NCBI RefSeq assembly: GCF_000346465.2
Contig: NC_034011.1
Location: forward strand, 26,037,941-26,101,940
DNA length: 64,000 bases
Origin: Prunus persica
Taxonomy: Eukaryota; Streptophyta; Magnoliopsida; Rosales; Rosaceae
Direction of reading: 5' to 3'
Shown: piece after piece, positions 33,158 to 44,012 of the stretch
How positions within the stretch are numbered: position 1 is the first letter of the stretch
Layout of the letters: every line of letters begins with the position of its first letter
Position numbers and translations under genes: made by a program
The notes under the pieces: generated by a model
The model's input: only the letters and a program-made list of their open reading frames with translations
Database searches by the model: none
What the model was told of the DNA's origin: nothing

Positions 33158-35648
33158 ATGCAGTGTAGATCACCAAACTTACAAGTTACATGTATGGGGA
33201 AATAATATATCATAATTCAGAAGTACCACATTCGCCAATAGATCAAACTTTTGTGGCCTACAGCATGGATATTCATTTTTCCTCTTCCTTTTGTGCCAGT
33301 TGTGCGCACACACACACACGCAAAGGATTTTGTTCTTTGTTTATTTTCCTGTATGGGTCTTTCTAATGTATTGAATTTTTAAATTCAGACAACCGTAATA
33401 ACTGTGATAAGGTGCCTTTCACAAGCTCCTCGGTTGCCAGCCTTGGATTGGGATACGATCATCAGACGCTGCATGGGTTATGAGGCGCAGGTTGCCGAGT
33501 TGTTTCCAACAGAATCATCTCTTGAAAAAGGAACCCTAAGGGAGGAATGTGTAAAGTTCTCATTGGCTCATGCCAATAAATTTGATCAGCTCCCAAGTTT
33601 CCTGGATGAGCTGTCTGACTTGTCCAGATTCAGAACTCTTGAGTTGAAGCTGCAATCTTGTCTTCTGGATCATCTTGTAGACCTCATTAAAGTATTCTCA
33701 GGTTCCAGGCTTGAGAAAGTATTTGATGATGTGCGTAGCTACTTCTCTTCTGTTACTTCATATCAATCACTTGGCACTGATGAGACAAGCTTATTACGGA
33801 TTTCATGCTGGAAGGGTTTCTATCAGTGTTTAGATGAGGCTTCTCTTGACTCTCTAGAGTACATATCCCAAATAGAAAAGGGCATGGAGGTGCTCTTTGT
33901 TATAATTCTATGATTGTTTGTATATTTTAGAGAAATGAGCAATGTTCAGAAAGGAAGAGAAAGATGAGAGAGTGACTGACTGTATTTTTCACACACTATT
34001 TGCTTACATAGTGTACTCGGTAGGAAGGAGAGAGAAGAGACTCTTCTCTAACAGAATTGCAGCTGTCACCCTATGAGGTGTTTACACTTGTCATCTCAAA
34101 ACTAAGCTAGAGAATCCACCTGGACTATGATCCAATGGTTCTAATTACATCACAAATGAAATAAACATAAAATGATAGTAATAGAGCTTGGTGACTTCAG
34201 CTTCAAGGAAAGCAGCTGCAGGATTACATTCCAACACTCTTTTCCTTGATGCCTGCAATGCAATTGCCTGCCATAGGAGGAGGAGGTCAGTTGCGTACTG
34301 TAGAGGAGTGGTCCGAGGCGGTTAGATGCTTTAGGAAGGCTCGGAAAAGTTGGTTGTTGGATTTCCTGCAGGTACTATAGATAATTAGTAATATCTGCTT
34401 TTATTGTTATGCGGTTCCCTACAGAAACTCTTATTATAGTTTGTTGTTTGATGAATATGCTGATAATGAGAATGAGTTGCAACTTGCAACCTTCAGAAAA
34501 TATTTCTTCTGTTGCTATACAAACTAAGTAGGAAATCAAGAAATTTATAGGGCTCTATCAATATGTCAATGCAGCTTGATTTATGTTGAACACCATTAGG
34601 ATACAAATGCTTTAGTTGAACCTAATGGCGCACCTAATGTCCTTACAGGTTTCCCAGGAGGACCTGCAACAAAGAGACGGTCAGCTTATTGGAGTTCTGA
34701 AAAAGGTTCAAACCAAAGCTAAGCTTGTTAGGATTGGTTCGATCCCATTGACTGAGCTGGGAAGGCTAAAAGCTTGGATATTGAACACAGAATTAAATGG
34801 TTAGGATCTTTCTAATTATGTGTATAATTTTTAAATGGTAAAATATGGTTAGTCGAAACATAAGAAAATAAAATGGATGCATCGTGAAAGGTTTGCTCGA
34901 CGCCACAGTGCTTAATAGAATAGGAGTTGCCGTTACTGATATTTGAAAACATCTCTAGTATGAGAATTTCTTACAATGCTGCTGGTGCCTTTGAACTTTA
35001 CATATTTGCAGGTATGTGGGATGCGCTCGTTGAAGTTGTAGCAGCTTTGCAACATGCAGACGGAAGTGTCAAAAGACAGTGGCTTATTGATGCAGTTGAA
35101 ATTAGCCGTGTATCTAGCTATCCTTCCATGGTAGGTGATAACACGTTTCGTAGAGTGAATGGCATACCCCTACTACAGGGCTGTTGCCTTCCTTGAAATT
35201 CTAATGAAATTCATGAGAATTATTAACCATTTTCCTTGTTTGCCAGCTTGAACATCTCTGTCTGTTATCTATTAAAAATTAACCTTATTCTCCTACAGGC
35301 ATTGCAATTTCTTGGGTTGCTATCTGGTAGCTGGAGCAAATACATGCCTCTTCTGATTCTGGGCAAACATATACTGTGCTAAGCGATTTACCAGTCACCC
35401 TTTCCTCTCTCCTCTCAGACTCTAGTTGGGGAGGAGTTGCGGAATTTGTCGTTCCTTCTCTGTTTGCATCGACAGAACGCATTTACAACTGGGCTATACA
35501 TATCGCACGGTGTGAGGATGTGCCACCTGACACGCAACCCATTGATAAAATTGAGAATTCCATGGCTGTGTTCTTATTGAGAGTGATGCATTGTACCTCT
35601 GTGTTTTTTAAGGATTACCTGCCTCTGGAGAAGCAGCTTAAGCTTGCC
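33149..35648 (+). pseudogene. Inverted RST1 duplicate, piece E (exons 22-25)
   Basis: Reverse-orientation copy of RST1 from about 18500 to 16313, with introns. It includes copies of exon 22 (interrupted by a solo LTR at 33898-34236), exon 23, exon 24 and exon 25. Damage: a 21-bp in-frame deletion at the start of exon 22, a 2-bp net gain in exon 25 near 35365 that shifts the frame, and loss of the last few codons and stop. The left junction with the PNPase fragment shares GATTGGT with both sources, consistent with microhomology joining. Relative to the intact RST1 it forms one arm of a roughly 2-kb inverted repeat separated by about 15 kb. Confidence 0.92.
33898..34236. mobile_element. Solo LTR with 5-bp target-site duplication
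   Basis: A 339-bp insertion that splits the copied RST1 exon 22. It begins TGTTATAATT and ends ATTCCAACA, the TG...CA ends with matching TGTT/AACA inverted tips. It is flanked by CTCTT on both sides (33893-33897 and 34237-34241), and the intact RST1 exon has a single CTCTT at this point (GTGCTCTTTTCC). This is the mark of an LTR retrotransposon insertion followed by LTR-LTR recombination. The superfamily is not determinable; length and structure fit Copia. Confidence 0.93.
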
Positions 35649-36189
35649 TTTAAAATATCCCATTTATTTTAAAATATTCTATTCATAATGTACGCTTTAA
35701 ATATATCCAACAATATAAATCTGGATTTCTTTGTAGCAAAGGTGAGCCTTGAGATAATGAATCAATTAGACATGGTATGTATTTAGTTTCTAGCTTTGTT
35801 CCTCTGTGTGCGCTTAGGGTTGAGGGAAAATTTATGCCTTGTGTTTTGCATGTGTATGAGCAGTGATACAAAGAGATTGCTTATCTTTTTAGGTGCCCTT
35901 TGTCATATTGCTTATCTATATTCTTTGAATATATTATGTTTTGATTATTATTTAATATATAAAAATAAAAAATAAAGTTCACAAAATAATTTAAATAATT
36001 TATTTATTATTTATAAAATGATTTAAATATTTAAATATTCACTAAAGAAATAATAATTAAAATATAATTGTTAATTAAAATAATTTAAAAAGTTTAAGAT
36101 TTTAGTTAATTACATATATTAAATTAAAGAAGTTGGAAAAAAAAAAGTAAAGGAAATAATTTTATATTTTTAAAATAAAAAGAAAAAAG

Positions 36190-36345
36190 AAAAAAATCTA
36201 ACTGACGAAATTTCGTCGACATAGATCTATGCTGGCAAATATTTGCCGGACTAGACCTACCCCAACGAAATTTATCTCTGCCGACGAATTACCGTCGGTA
36301 GAGGTCTAATCCGGCAAATATTCACCGTTATATTTTCATTGGCAA
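36190..36345. mobile_element. CACTA-like subterminal repeat island 1
   Basis: GC-richer island inside AT-rich DNA with palindromes such as GACGAAATTTCGTC (36204-36217) and TGGCAAATATTTGCCGG, and repeated AGGTCTAATCCGG / AGACCTACC words in both orientations. This pattern is typical of the subterminal repeats of plant CACTA transposons. No CACTA terminus was found here. Confidence 0.4.
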
Positions 36346-37074
36346 AGGTTTTTAAATAAATTTATTTTTAAAATTTTCTTTTTAGTAATTATATAATATC
36401 TTAGCCTTATTTAATTACTTTCATTAGTAATTATATTTTAATTATTATTTCTTAACTGAATAATTAATATTAGATATTTTAATTAACTTCATGAATTATA
36501 ATACCAAATAAATAGTAATTAAATATATCTTAGCTTTAATTAATTACTTTTATTATTAATTATATATTAATTACTTTCATTAGTATTTAAATATTTTAAT
36601 TAGTTTCATTAATAAATATTCATTTATTATTTTGAATTATTTTGTACACATGAACATTTAGTTTCAATTTCCAAATTTGTTTTTAAAAATTTGTCTTGAT
36701 TATTTAAAAATCATAGAAAAAAAGTTTAAATACCCAAAAATATTTTATAAAGTATTTTAGTATTCTATAAATGGATTTTGTCCTCAAAACTTTAAATCCA
36801 AGTCACAACGTGATTCGATAATACCAACTACTTGTTGGAGTTTGAATGAAATACATAAACTTGAGTCTCACATTTAAAAAGAAAAAAATATCTTTGTTCC
36901 TTATACAGAGGAGTCTTCCCACACATGCAATATGAAAGGTAGGCCTAGTGGCGTCGAACTTCGGCTTCACTTTTTAATTGGGCTTGAATTTTATATACAT
37001 AATAATTAAGATAAATTAAACTAAAGAAGTTGGCAAAAAAATAAAAATAAAGAAACTAATTATATATATTAAAT

Positions 37075-37200
37075 CTTTTGTGATAAAATTTCATTGGCAT
37101 AGGTCTATGCCGGTAAATTCTTGTTGAGAGAGGTCTAATCTGGTAAATGTTTGCTGGCATAGGTCTATGCCAACAAAATGTCATCGAGAGAGGTTTTTTT
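37075..37200. mobile_element. CACTA-like subterminal repeat island 2
   Basis: Repeats the words of island 1: GGCATAGGTCTATGCCGG, GAGAGAGGTCTAATCTGG, AAATGTTTGCTGGCATAGG. Together the two islands could be the two ends of one decayed element of about 1 kb with an AT-rich interior. Confidence 0.4.
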
Positions 37201-38103
37201 TCTTTAAACAAATAAAATAAAATTAGTTTCTTTATTATTTTTTGGGCCACCTTTTTTATTTTAATATATGTAATTAAGTATTTCTTACCTTTTTTAAATT
37301 ATTTTAATTATTATATATTTAATGAATAATTAGTATTTAAATATTTTATTAAATTCATAACTTAATAATTATTTATTAATTATTATAAGTTATTTTGTGG
37401 AATTAGTTATTTATTTTTTTATACAAAATTAGTTTTTTTAGTTTAAAAAAGAAAAAGTGATGAAATCCGTTGTTAAAAAAAATTATGAGTTTTTATATTT
37501 AAACTCCACGTTTTTCTTTGTTCGCCCTAATACTTAATTTATTAAGCTCTTAAGTTTTATTATTGTGTAAAAAGACAAAAAAGGTCATCCAACTTAATAT
37601 TTAGCCCTAATATATGTATACACACACCCCATCACTTTTTATATTAAGTTTTAGGAAAACAAAAACTTCTCTATACCCTATTGCCATATTACTCTTCTCT
37701 TTCAATCCAAAAAAATATACTACACTCTCATCTTCTCTTTACAAACTCTAAATACGACATGCAAATAGTGGCTTGTGGGTCGTCAATTGAGTTTGACAAC
37801 AATATTTTTATCTCTTTAAGTAATGTGAGGTTGAGGTGAACTTAGAGTGGTAAGGGGCAAGATAGTGGAGTATGGGGTGTGGGGTGTGATTTTAATTTTT
37901 TTTTCTGCTAGGTATGTATTTAGGGGTAGTTTGGGAAGATAGTTGAGGTTTTCTTAGAAATTGTGAAATTGTGAATTAGAAGTTGAGGGGAACTTAGAAA
38001 ATGGAGTGAACAAAGAGAAGTGCGGAGTTTAAATATAAAAACTTGAAATTATTTGAGTGAAAATTTAAAATTTGAAAAACATCAAATAAAAATGAGAGAC
38101 TAA

Positions 38104-38466
38104 GGGCCAGTTTGGCATTACTGTGCTGTAAAAATAATCGCTGTCAAATTTGCTGTAAGAGAAATCAGATGTGAGATAAAGCAGTTTGGCGTTTGGTAAA
38201 CTTTTTGTTAAAAGTGTTGTTGGTACTGATTCCTCATATAATCAGAAAATGATTGCCGCATAATCATTAAACACAGCGCCTCTTCAAAACTGATTCCTAC
38301 ATAATCAGAAAATAAAAGCACCTCATTAGCTGTTTTCCCTTATAGCTTTATCTCACAATAATTTTTAATAATAAGTGATTTTTTTATAGTTTACCAAACA
38401 GACTGGGCTTCCCAAAATTTTTAAAAAATCACTTATCATTCCAAATAAACAACGCCAAACTGACAC
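38104..38466. mobile_element. Tourist-like (PIF/Harbinger) MITE
   Basis: Terminal inverted repeats: left GGGCCAGTTTGGCATT, right ending AACGCCAAACTGACAC, i.e. the shared core CAGTTTGGC. It is flanked by TAA on both sides (38101-38103 and 38467-38469), the 3-bp target site of PIF/Harbinger elements. 363 bp, no coding capacity; an internal inverted pair (TGTGAGATAAAGC and GCTTTATCTCACA) supports a fold-back structure. Confidence 0.72.
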
Positions 38467-38695
38467 TAAAGCTAGCCAAATTAAAAATTCAGCGTCGCTT
38501 AACCCAAAAACTCTGTGGAATTTTAGACTCGGCCCGTCCAATTATAGTTTCGATTCTGAAAAGTTTTGACCCTTAAGCCCAACAGTCTCTTTTTCTATTT
38601 CTAAAATATAAAAATTTCCTTCGTAAATTCCCTATTATATATGCTCTTTTCTTTCTCAAGAACTGACTCAACTGAGACCTCCTCCATTCACAAGG

Positions 38696-41600
38696 ATGAA
38701 GACGCCGATGACACAGCTCGACGACGAAACGGTGCGCAGCATGGCCATTGGAGCCGTTTTCCCAGACTTTGTGAGCTCAACAATTCTCCTTCATATGCTA
38801 CTTTGTTCTTCTAGCAATTATTATGATTAGCGAATGTTGAATTTTATGCACAACCAGGAAACTTTATTTGTTGCGAATTCAAGCTGGTTTTGATTTGGTT
38901 TGGAATTAGAGTTCACTGTTGTGATTGTTCATATATGCAGTGAGCAATCTCACATATTCATGAAATTGATTAAACTTATTCTTATCAAAGGAAACGCTGA
39001 AGAATTGAGGGTTTGAATTTGAAAGTTTAACTCGTCGCTATTATTAAAATTAAAGTATAGGTTTTAAGAGTGAGCCGTTTGTTCAAATTTTCAGGGTGGG
39101 AAGATAAATTCACTGGATTTTCACCGCAAGGATGATTTACTGGTTACGGCTAGCGAGGATGATTCTGTGCGACTCTATGACATTGCAACTGCTAAGTGAG
39201 TTAACTATTACCTGATAGAAGATGTTTATGTTGCAAGAAATCGACTATAGCTGTATACATATATATATTTACACACACACACACTCATGGATGAAGTAGT
39301 TTACTTGTGCCTTGATCTTATCCGTCCTTTTGTTTACGAGGGAGCATTTGATCGAACCAGTTTCGTGTTGTTAAATTGGACCCCGTTGTTGTTGTCAGTT
39401 GAAGAAATACAAATTCTTTCAATTGCATTTCTGTGGTATAATTTTGTTATCAGTGACATGTGCTATGTAAGCTTGTTTTATGCTATGGTTTCTTGTAGTG
39501 AGACTTCATTGATTTTAAACATTTGAGCATGTCTTTGTGTATGGCTCTGACTGTTATTAAGTGCATGTCCACTTTCAAGTTCTTTCCTTCATCTGAAATT
39601 TATGTTTTATAGATGCAGCGCACAGAAACCAATGACGGGAAACTGCATCAATATTGTTCCTTCTTTAATAACGTTTCTTCATGAACTTCAGGTTGCTAAA
39701 GACCACATTCCATAAGAAACATGGAGCAGATCGTATATGCTTTACCCATCACCCAAGTTCTGTTATATGCTCTTCAAAACACAATCTGGATGCCACTGGA
39801 GGTGACTTTTTTTTTTAACGTGCCATTAACTCCTAATTCCTGTGATATTATTTTCTAAATGATGCTGACTGTTTCCTTAGCAGAATCACTGCGGTATCTG
39901 TCAATGTATGATAATCGATGCCTTCGCTACTTCAAAGGACATAAAGAGAGGTTTGAATCCTTTGACTTTTGTGGTACTAATAATAAGCCCATGATGTGTT
40001 TTGGATCACTTGTTATCTGTTTATTAAATGGATGCTTATTTTCATAAATTGTCTATTTAAGGCATTAGGATCTGTACGTTTTACTGAATATCAGTTTAGA
40101 AAATGACACAATTCAAAAAAAGCATCAGAGAGTAAAGTCTGTTTGATAGGTCACAGAGTCACAGTAGTCACTTCATGTTCTGAACTTTGTGTGAAATGCT
40201 AGTAAACATGATACTTAGAAAGTCTGTGTGGTGCTAGTAAACATGGGTGCTTCCAGTTTGTTGTTTATGATGTGTAAACATACATGGCTTTTATGATGTA
40301 TCTGCATGCACACAAACAGCCATGGGTTCTCGGACACACACTACTAATTCTGAGTTCGATCATAAACAATGAAATAAGGTCTTATCCCTATCTTATAAAT
40401 GGACATCATTACCAATGCTGCTAATTAGTTAAGTTTTATCATTCTTTTCCCTCTCTCTTTTTGCAAACTTGTTTTGCTTATTATTTCTATTAACTGCTGC
40501 TGTAGAATTGTTTCCCTCTGTATGTCTCCAGTCAACGATAGCTTCATGTCTGGTTCGTTGGACCACACTGTCAGAATATGGGATCTCCGTGTAAATGCCT
40601 GCCAGGTAGGTTCTTGGTTTTAAATACATAACATGATAAAGGTAGGCTAAATTTGGAAAAGTAATCTTGAGAAGTAGAGACGCAGTTATAAGACAAGATT
40701 GCAATTCATGCTTACAGGGAATTTTGCATCTACGTGGTAGACCTACAGTTGCCTATGACCAGCAAGGTCTTGTTTTTGCTGTGGCAATGGAAGGGGGTGC
40801 GATTAAATTGTTTGATTCACGTTCCTACGACAAGGTTATAACCTATGAATAACTGACTTTGTTTTGGGATAATTATGAATTTTCAAATCATGAATTTAAC
40901 TAAAATTTTCCTAATTAGGGTCCATTTGATACCTTTTTAGTTGGTGGAGATACTGCTGAAGTTTGTGATATCAAGTTTAGCAGTGATGGCAAATCAATGC
41001 TCTTGACAACCACAAATAACAACATCTATATTCTGGACGCATATGGAGGAGAGAAGGTATGTTTTCCTGTTGAGATTATTTTGTACTCTCTCTGGGTGTG
41101 TTACAACAATATGCCTAAAATTTAGAACTTTCCTTTGTGCAGCGCTGTGGGTACAGTTTGGAACCATCTCCTAACGTAATAATAGAGGCAACTTTTACCC
41201 CAGATGGCCAGTATGTCGTGTCAGGTATATGTATTTTGCACTGCTTGTTACGATGTGGCATCTTATCTAATGTTCTGATTCTTATTTTTTTTACTTCATC
41301 TTTGTCAAAGGCTCTGGAGATGGAAACTTGCATGCCTGGAGCATCAACAAGCGGAACGAGGTAACGATTTATATATTTTGATTCTGCTTATGATTGTATT
41401 GTTTTGAATGCTAGTCATGAGGACTATTAACTACCTCATTTAATTTGATAAAAATGGTGTACTGGTTATCCATTTTGGCTTGTAGTGGGTTGTAAATGCT
41501 TGGAAACAGCACAACATTGCTCAAATACACTAATTAAATGCTTTGTACCATGAGATTATAGATGGAAAATTTTGAGTCTCCGACAATCGGTAAATTTCTT

Positions 41601-41787
41601 TTTTCAGCAGGTGGCATGCTGGAACAGTCACATTGGAGTTCCATCTTGCTTGAAGTGGGCTCCCCGCAGGGCCATGTTTGCTGCTGCATCATCTGTTCTT
41701 ACCTTTTGGATACCTAACGACTCAAACGCCGAGCCGACTCGCATGGACACCGAAGCCGGTGTTGAAGCCGAGCATCCGTCTCAGTAA
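38696..41787 (+). CDS. APRF1: Swd2/WDR82-like WD40 protein (APRF1 / S2L)
   Basis: Ten exons: 38696-38770, 39095-39195, 39692-39801, 39884-39950, 40506-40605, 40718-40834, 40919-41056, 41143-41224, 41311-41360, 41611-41787. Phases close and give 338 aa, as expected for plant Swd2-like proteins (about 330). WD repeats are clear: [48 protein letters not shown]. The N-terminus ([18 protein letters not shown]) is characteristic of the family. Known role: structural subunit of COMPASS-like H3K4 methyltransferase complexes, and WDR82 also in PP1/PNUTS termination complexes; Arabidopsis APRF1 promotes flowering. The last exon has a NAGNAG acceptor (CAGCAG at 41605-41610), so a one-Gln isoform difference is possible. 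Confidence 0.92.
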
Positions 41788-42413
41788 AACCCTTTTGAGT
41801 TAGTTCCTCCTATTAATTTCATATGCTTCCAATGTTCTTCAATTGGCATTGGTTTGTTTGTAGGGTCAGAGTAGTCTAGCCCCTTGAGATCAGTTTAAAC
41901 TTAAATATACCATAAAAAAGAAAAAAAGGCTTTCAGATGTACAATAGTTTTTTTATGGACAGAAACGGCTGTGTGTTTACTTATTAGCAACATTTTAGAA
42001 GATCGTATGCTCGCGGGGGGCCTATGCAAAATGACCTAACTTTGCTTTACGAGGAGCTAGTCCGAGTTCCGAGCCACCTTCAGAGAGTGCGTGTACCGAT
42101 AAATTTGCATAATTAAAATTTAAGGACATACATTAAACACAATGTAAATAATTACACAGGAAGTGCCAGATTCTAGAGGTAACCATAACCGAAATTCATG
42201 GACCTCTTAAATTCTGCCAAAAACAACCCCATTAGACTCTTCTACGTACGAGAACAAGTACATGACAATACGAACAGCACTAGATACGTACACCTCTGAA
42301 GCCAGCCAACATCAACACCTAACAATAGAAAACCACCCGAAAGAGGTTACGACATTATTTCCCTTCCATTCTCGTATACAACCTCTGTAGCCTTTCTTCC
42401 ACTTCAACGACTT
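41788..42413. other. Convergent spacer between APRF1 and oleosin
   Basis: Holds the 3' UTRs of both genes. No other structure seen except a short G run at about 42016. Confidence 0.6.
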
Positions 42414-42884
42414 TCATGTCCTCCTCTTTTCGTCTTGGGCCTTACTCTGGATGTCTTGGCTGCCCTCCTTGGTCTTCTGTCCCACAAACTCCACCATATC
42501 CGCCGTGCGCCTCTTCATCTGGTCCAGCTGCTCCGGCACCAACCCCGTGGCCCTCCGGAGGTAGTTGGTGACCCAAGACAGAGACGAGAGTGCAGTCAGT
42601 CCAAAAGCGCCCGAAGTTAGAAATCCGGTAACAGCCAGGCCAATGACAAAGATAGCCGGGACAAGAACCGGGCTGAAGATGATGAAGAGTGGGGTGGCCA
42701 ACAGAGCCCCAATGATGGTGCCCATGAGTGTGAGACCAGCAAGCGCTAGCAGGGTTCCGCCAACAGGAAGGCCAGTTATGACTGCGAGGACCTGGCCAGT
42801 GGACGGGCCTTGGTATTGGGTCTTGGCCCCAAGGCCATGCTGGGGACGAACTTGGAGCTGGTGTGGCTGAGGACGATCCGCCAT
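42414..42884 (-). CDS. Oleosin (seed oil-body structural protein)
   Basis: One exon, 156 aa, from ATG at 42884; the frame is open 25 codons further, but MADRPQPHQ is a typical oleosin start and follows a normal UTR. Layout: hydrophilic N-arm (1-45), then about 70 uncharged hydrophobic residues forming the lipid-embedded hairpin, then an amphipathic Lys/Glu/Gln-rich C-arm ending QDEKRRT. The proline knot P-x5-SP-x3-P is exact ([12 protein letters not shown]). Oleosins coat triacylglycerol droplets in seeds and control their size. The position between RST1 and an LBD gene matches Arabidopsis OLEO4 from memory. Confidence 0.96.
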   Translation of the reverse strand: MADRPQPHQLQVRPQHGLGAKTQYQGPSTGQVLAVITGLPVGGTLLALAGLTLMGTIIGALLATPLFIIFSPVLVPAIFVIGLAVTGFLTSGAFGLTALSSLSWVTNYLRRATGLVPEQLDQMKRRTADMVEFVGQKTKEGSQDIQSKAQDEKRRT

Positions 42885-43004
42885 TGATGAGAGCTGAGCT
42901 GAGAGAAGAGTTTTGGGAGTGACGAAACTTTGGACAATTTGTTTCAGAAGAGTGATCAAGCAAAGGATGGATGCGAATGGGATTGAGATAAGAGGAGAGG
43001 TGGT

Positions 43005-43080
43005 GATATTTTATAGAAGAGTGGTGAGTGCAATGTGATGACACGTACGTTTGAGATGGTGAGTTGGGGCTCTGCATGAG
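43005..43080 (-). promoter_or_regulatory. Oleosin promoter: TATA box, ABRE and RY elements
   Basis: On the minus strand, reading toward the gene: RY core CATGCA (complement of 43073-43078), ABRE ACGTGTC (complement of 43040-43046), then TATAAAATA (complement of 43007-43015), about 125 bp before the ATG. RY plus ABRE is the known signature of ABI3/FUS3/LEC2 and bZIP control in maturing seeds, which fits an oleosin. Confidence 0.72.
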
Positions 43081-43384
43081 GAACAAGTTTCAGTGCCGCT
43101 TTTGGGCACTTAACCAAAATACTGAAAAAAAAGATTTAATTCGAAAGTTGAGGTGGCTTTCTGTGGAGTCTTTATTGCCACCATTTCGCGTTCGGTTCTG
43201 CCACATTGTTTGGTTGCCTGCATGTTTATAAAAACGGGCATTACTGTCTCGAGCTTGTCTTTTTCTCTTATTTTGCTTTCTAGTCTACATGCATAAGCCC
43301 CTAAATAAAAATTAGCGAAATCTAAATACATGTTAAGTTAATGGGTGGAGACTTCTATAGACACCCCAAAGTGAAAACCCTAAG

Positions 43385-43500
43385 TGCTAATGGGTCTAGC
43401 TAAGTAAAAAATAATTTTGATTTTACAAATTAATAAATTTAAGTTCGAATTTCCATGACACTTTGATAGTGTGTGTGATAACCCTTCCTCTTGTAATTAG
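43385..43500. repeat. Possible SINE remnant
   Basis: Has a B-box-like AAGTTCGAATTTCC and a downstream TAGTGTGTGTGATAACCC tail, words that recur in tRNA-derived SINEs of woody dicots as I recall them. The A box is weak, so this is tentative. Confidence 0.3.
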
Positions 43501-43932
43501 CCTTAAAAAAATGCAAAGAAATGAAAATGCAACTTTTAAAGAGTTAAATTTGATATATGTCTAAATGTTGGTGTTTAAAACAAATTTCATTTTTATGAAA
43601 ACAAGTTTTGGTGTCCACAGAATCACTCCTCTCTTTTTATTCATAAAAATTGATGGGTTTTACTTCAATGGTGAGGTCCCTCCCCCCATTCCCCCGTCAC
43701 CCGTTCGAATTTTAGGAAAAGTGCTCCCTTTCTAATGCAATGTGCTCCACTCGGGTCCTTTGCTGGTCGGGGAAAAAAAGGAAATTTGAAAAGGCCATTT
43801 TATTTGTACATACCAAGGACATAGCATTTTACTTCATTTTTGCACAAGTGCAAGGTACGTGCATTCATTTTTAAAAGTACATTATTAACAACAACAGTGT
43901 AATTGTATCCTGCCGTTTGCCTCATTTATTAT

Positions 43933-44012
43933 TGGGCCTTACTCTGGATGTCTTGGCCCACCTTATACACCTTCAGGCCCATGAAAACTGGGCTGACAAT
44001 GATAAAGCGCAA
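43933..44012 (-). pseudogene. Decayed second oleosin copy
   Basis: 26 bases at 43933-43958 are identical to the oleosin C-terminal coding end at 42434-42459. After an internal gap of roughly 190 bp, 43975-44008 resembles the central hairpin coding region at about 42655-42690 (ACTGGGCTGACAATGATAAA against ACCGGGCTGAAGATGATGAA). This is the remains of a tandem oleosin duplicate, same strand, about 1.5 kb upstream of the live gene. Confidence 0.72.

Larger units (their letters stand above)
35649..38695. other. AT-rich transposon debris upstream of APRF1
   Basis: About 3 kb without a gene. 35940-37620 is extremely AT-rich with islands of CACTA-like subterminal sequence (36190-36345, 37075-37200). 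A Tourist-like MITE follows at 38104-38466. The final 200 bp hold the APRF1 promoter, with a TATATA at about 38636 and the ATG at 38696. No reading frame here resembles a protein. Confidence 0.6.

Noticed and set aside
28459..35648. Processed (retro)pseudogenes
   Set aside because: All copied pieces keep introns and have no poly(A) tails, so the copying was at DNA level.
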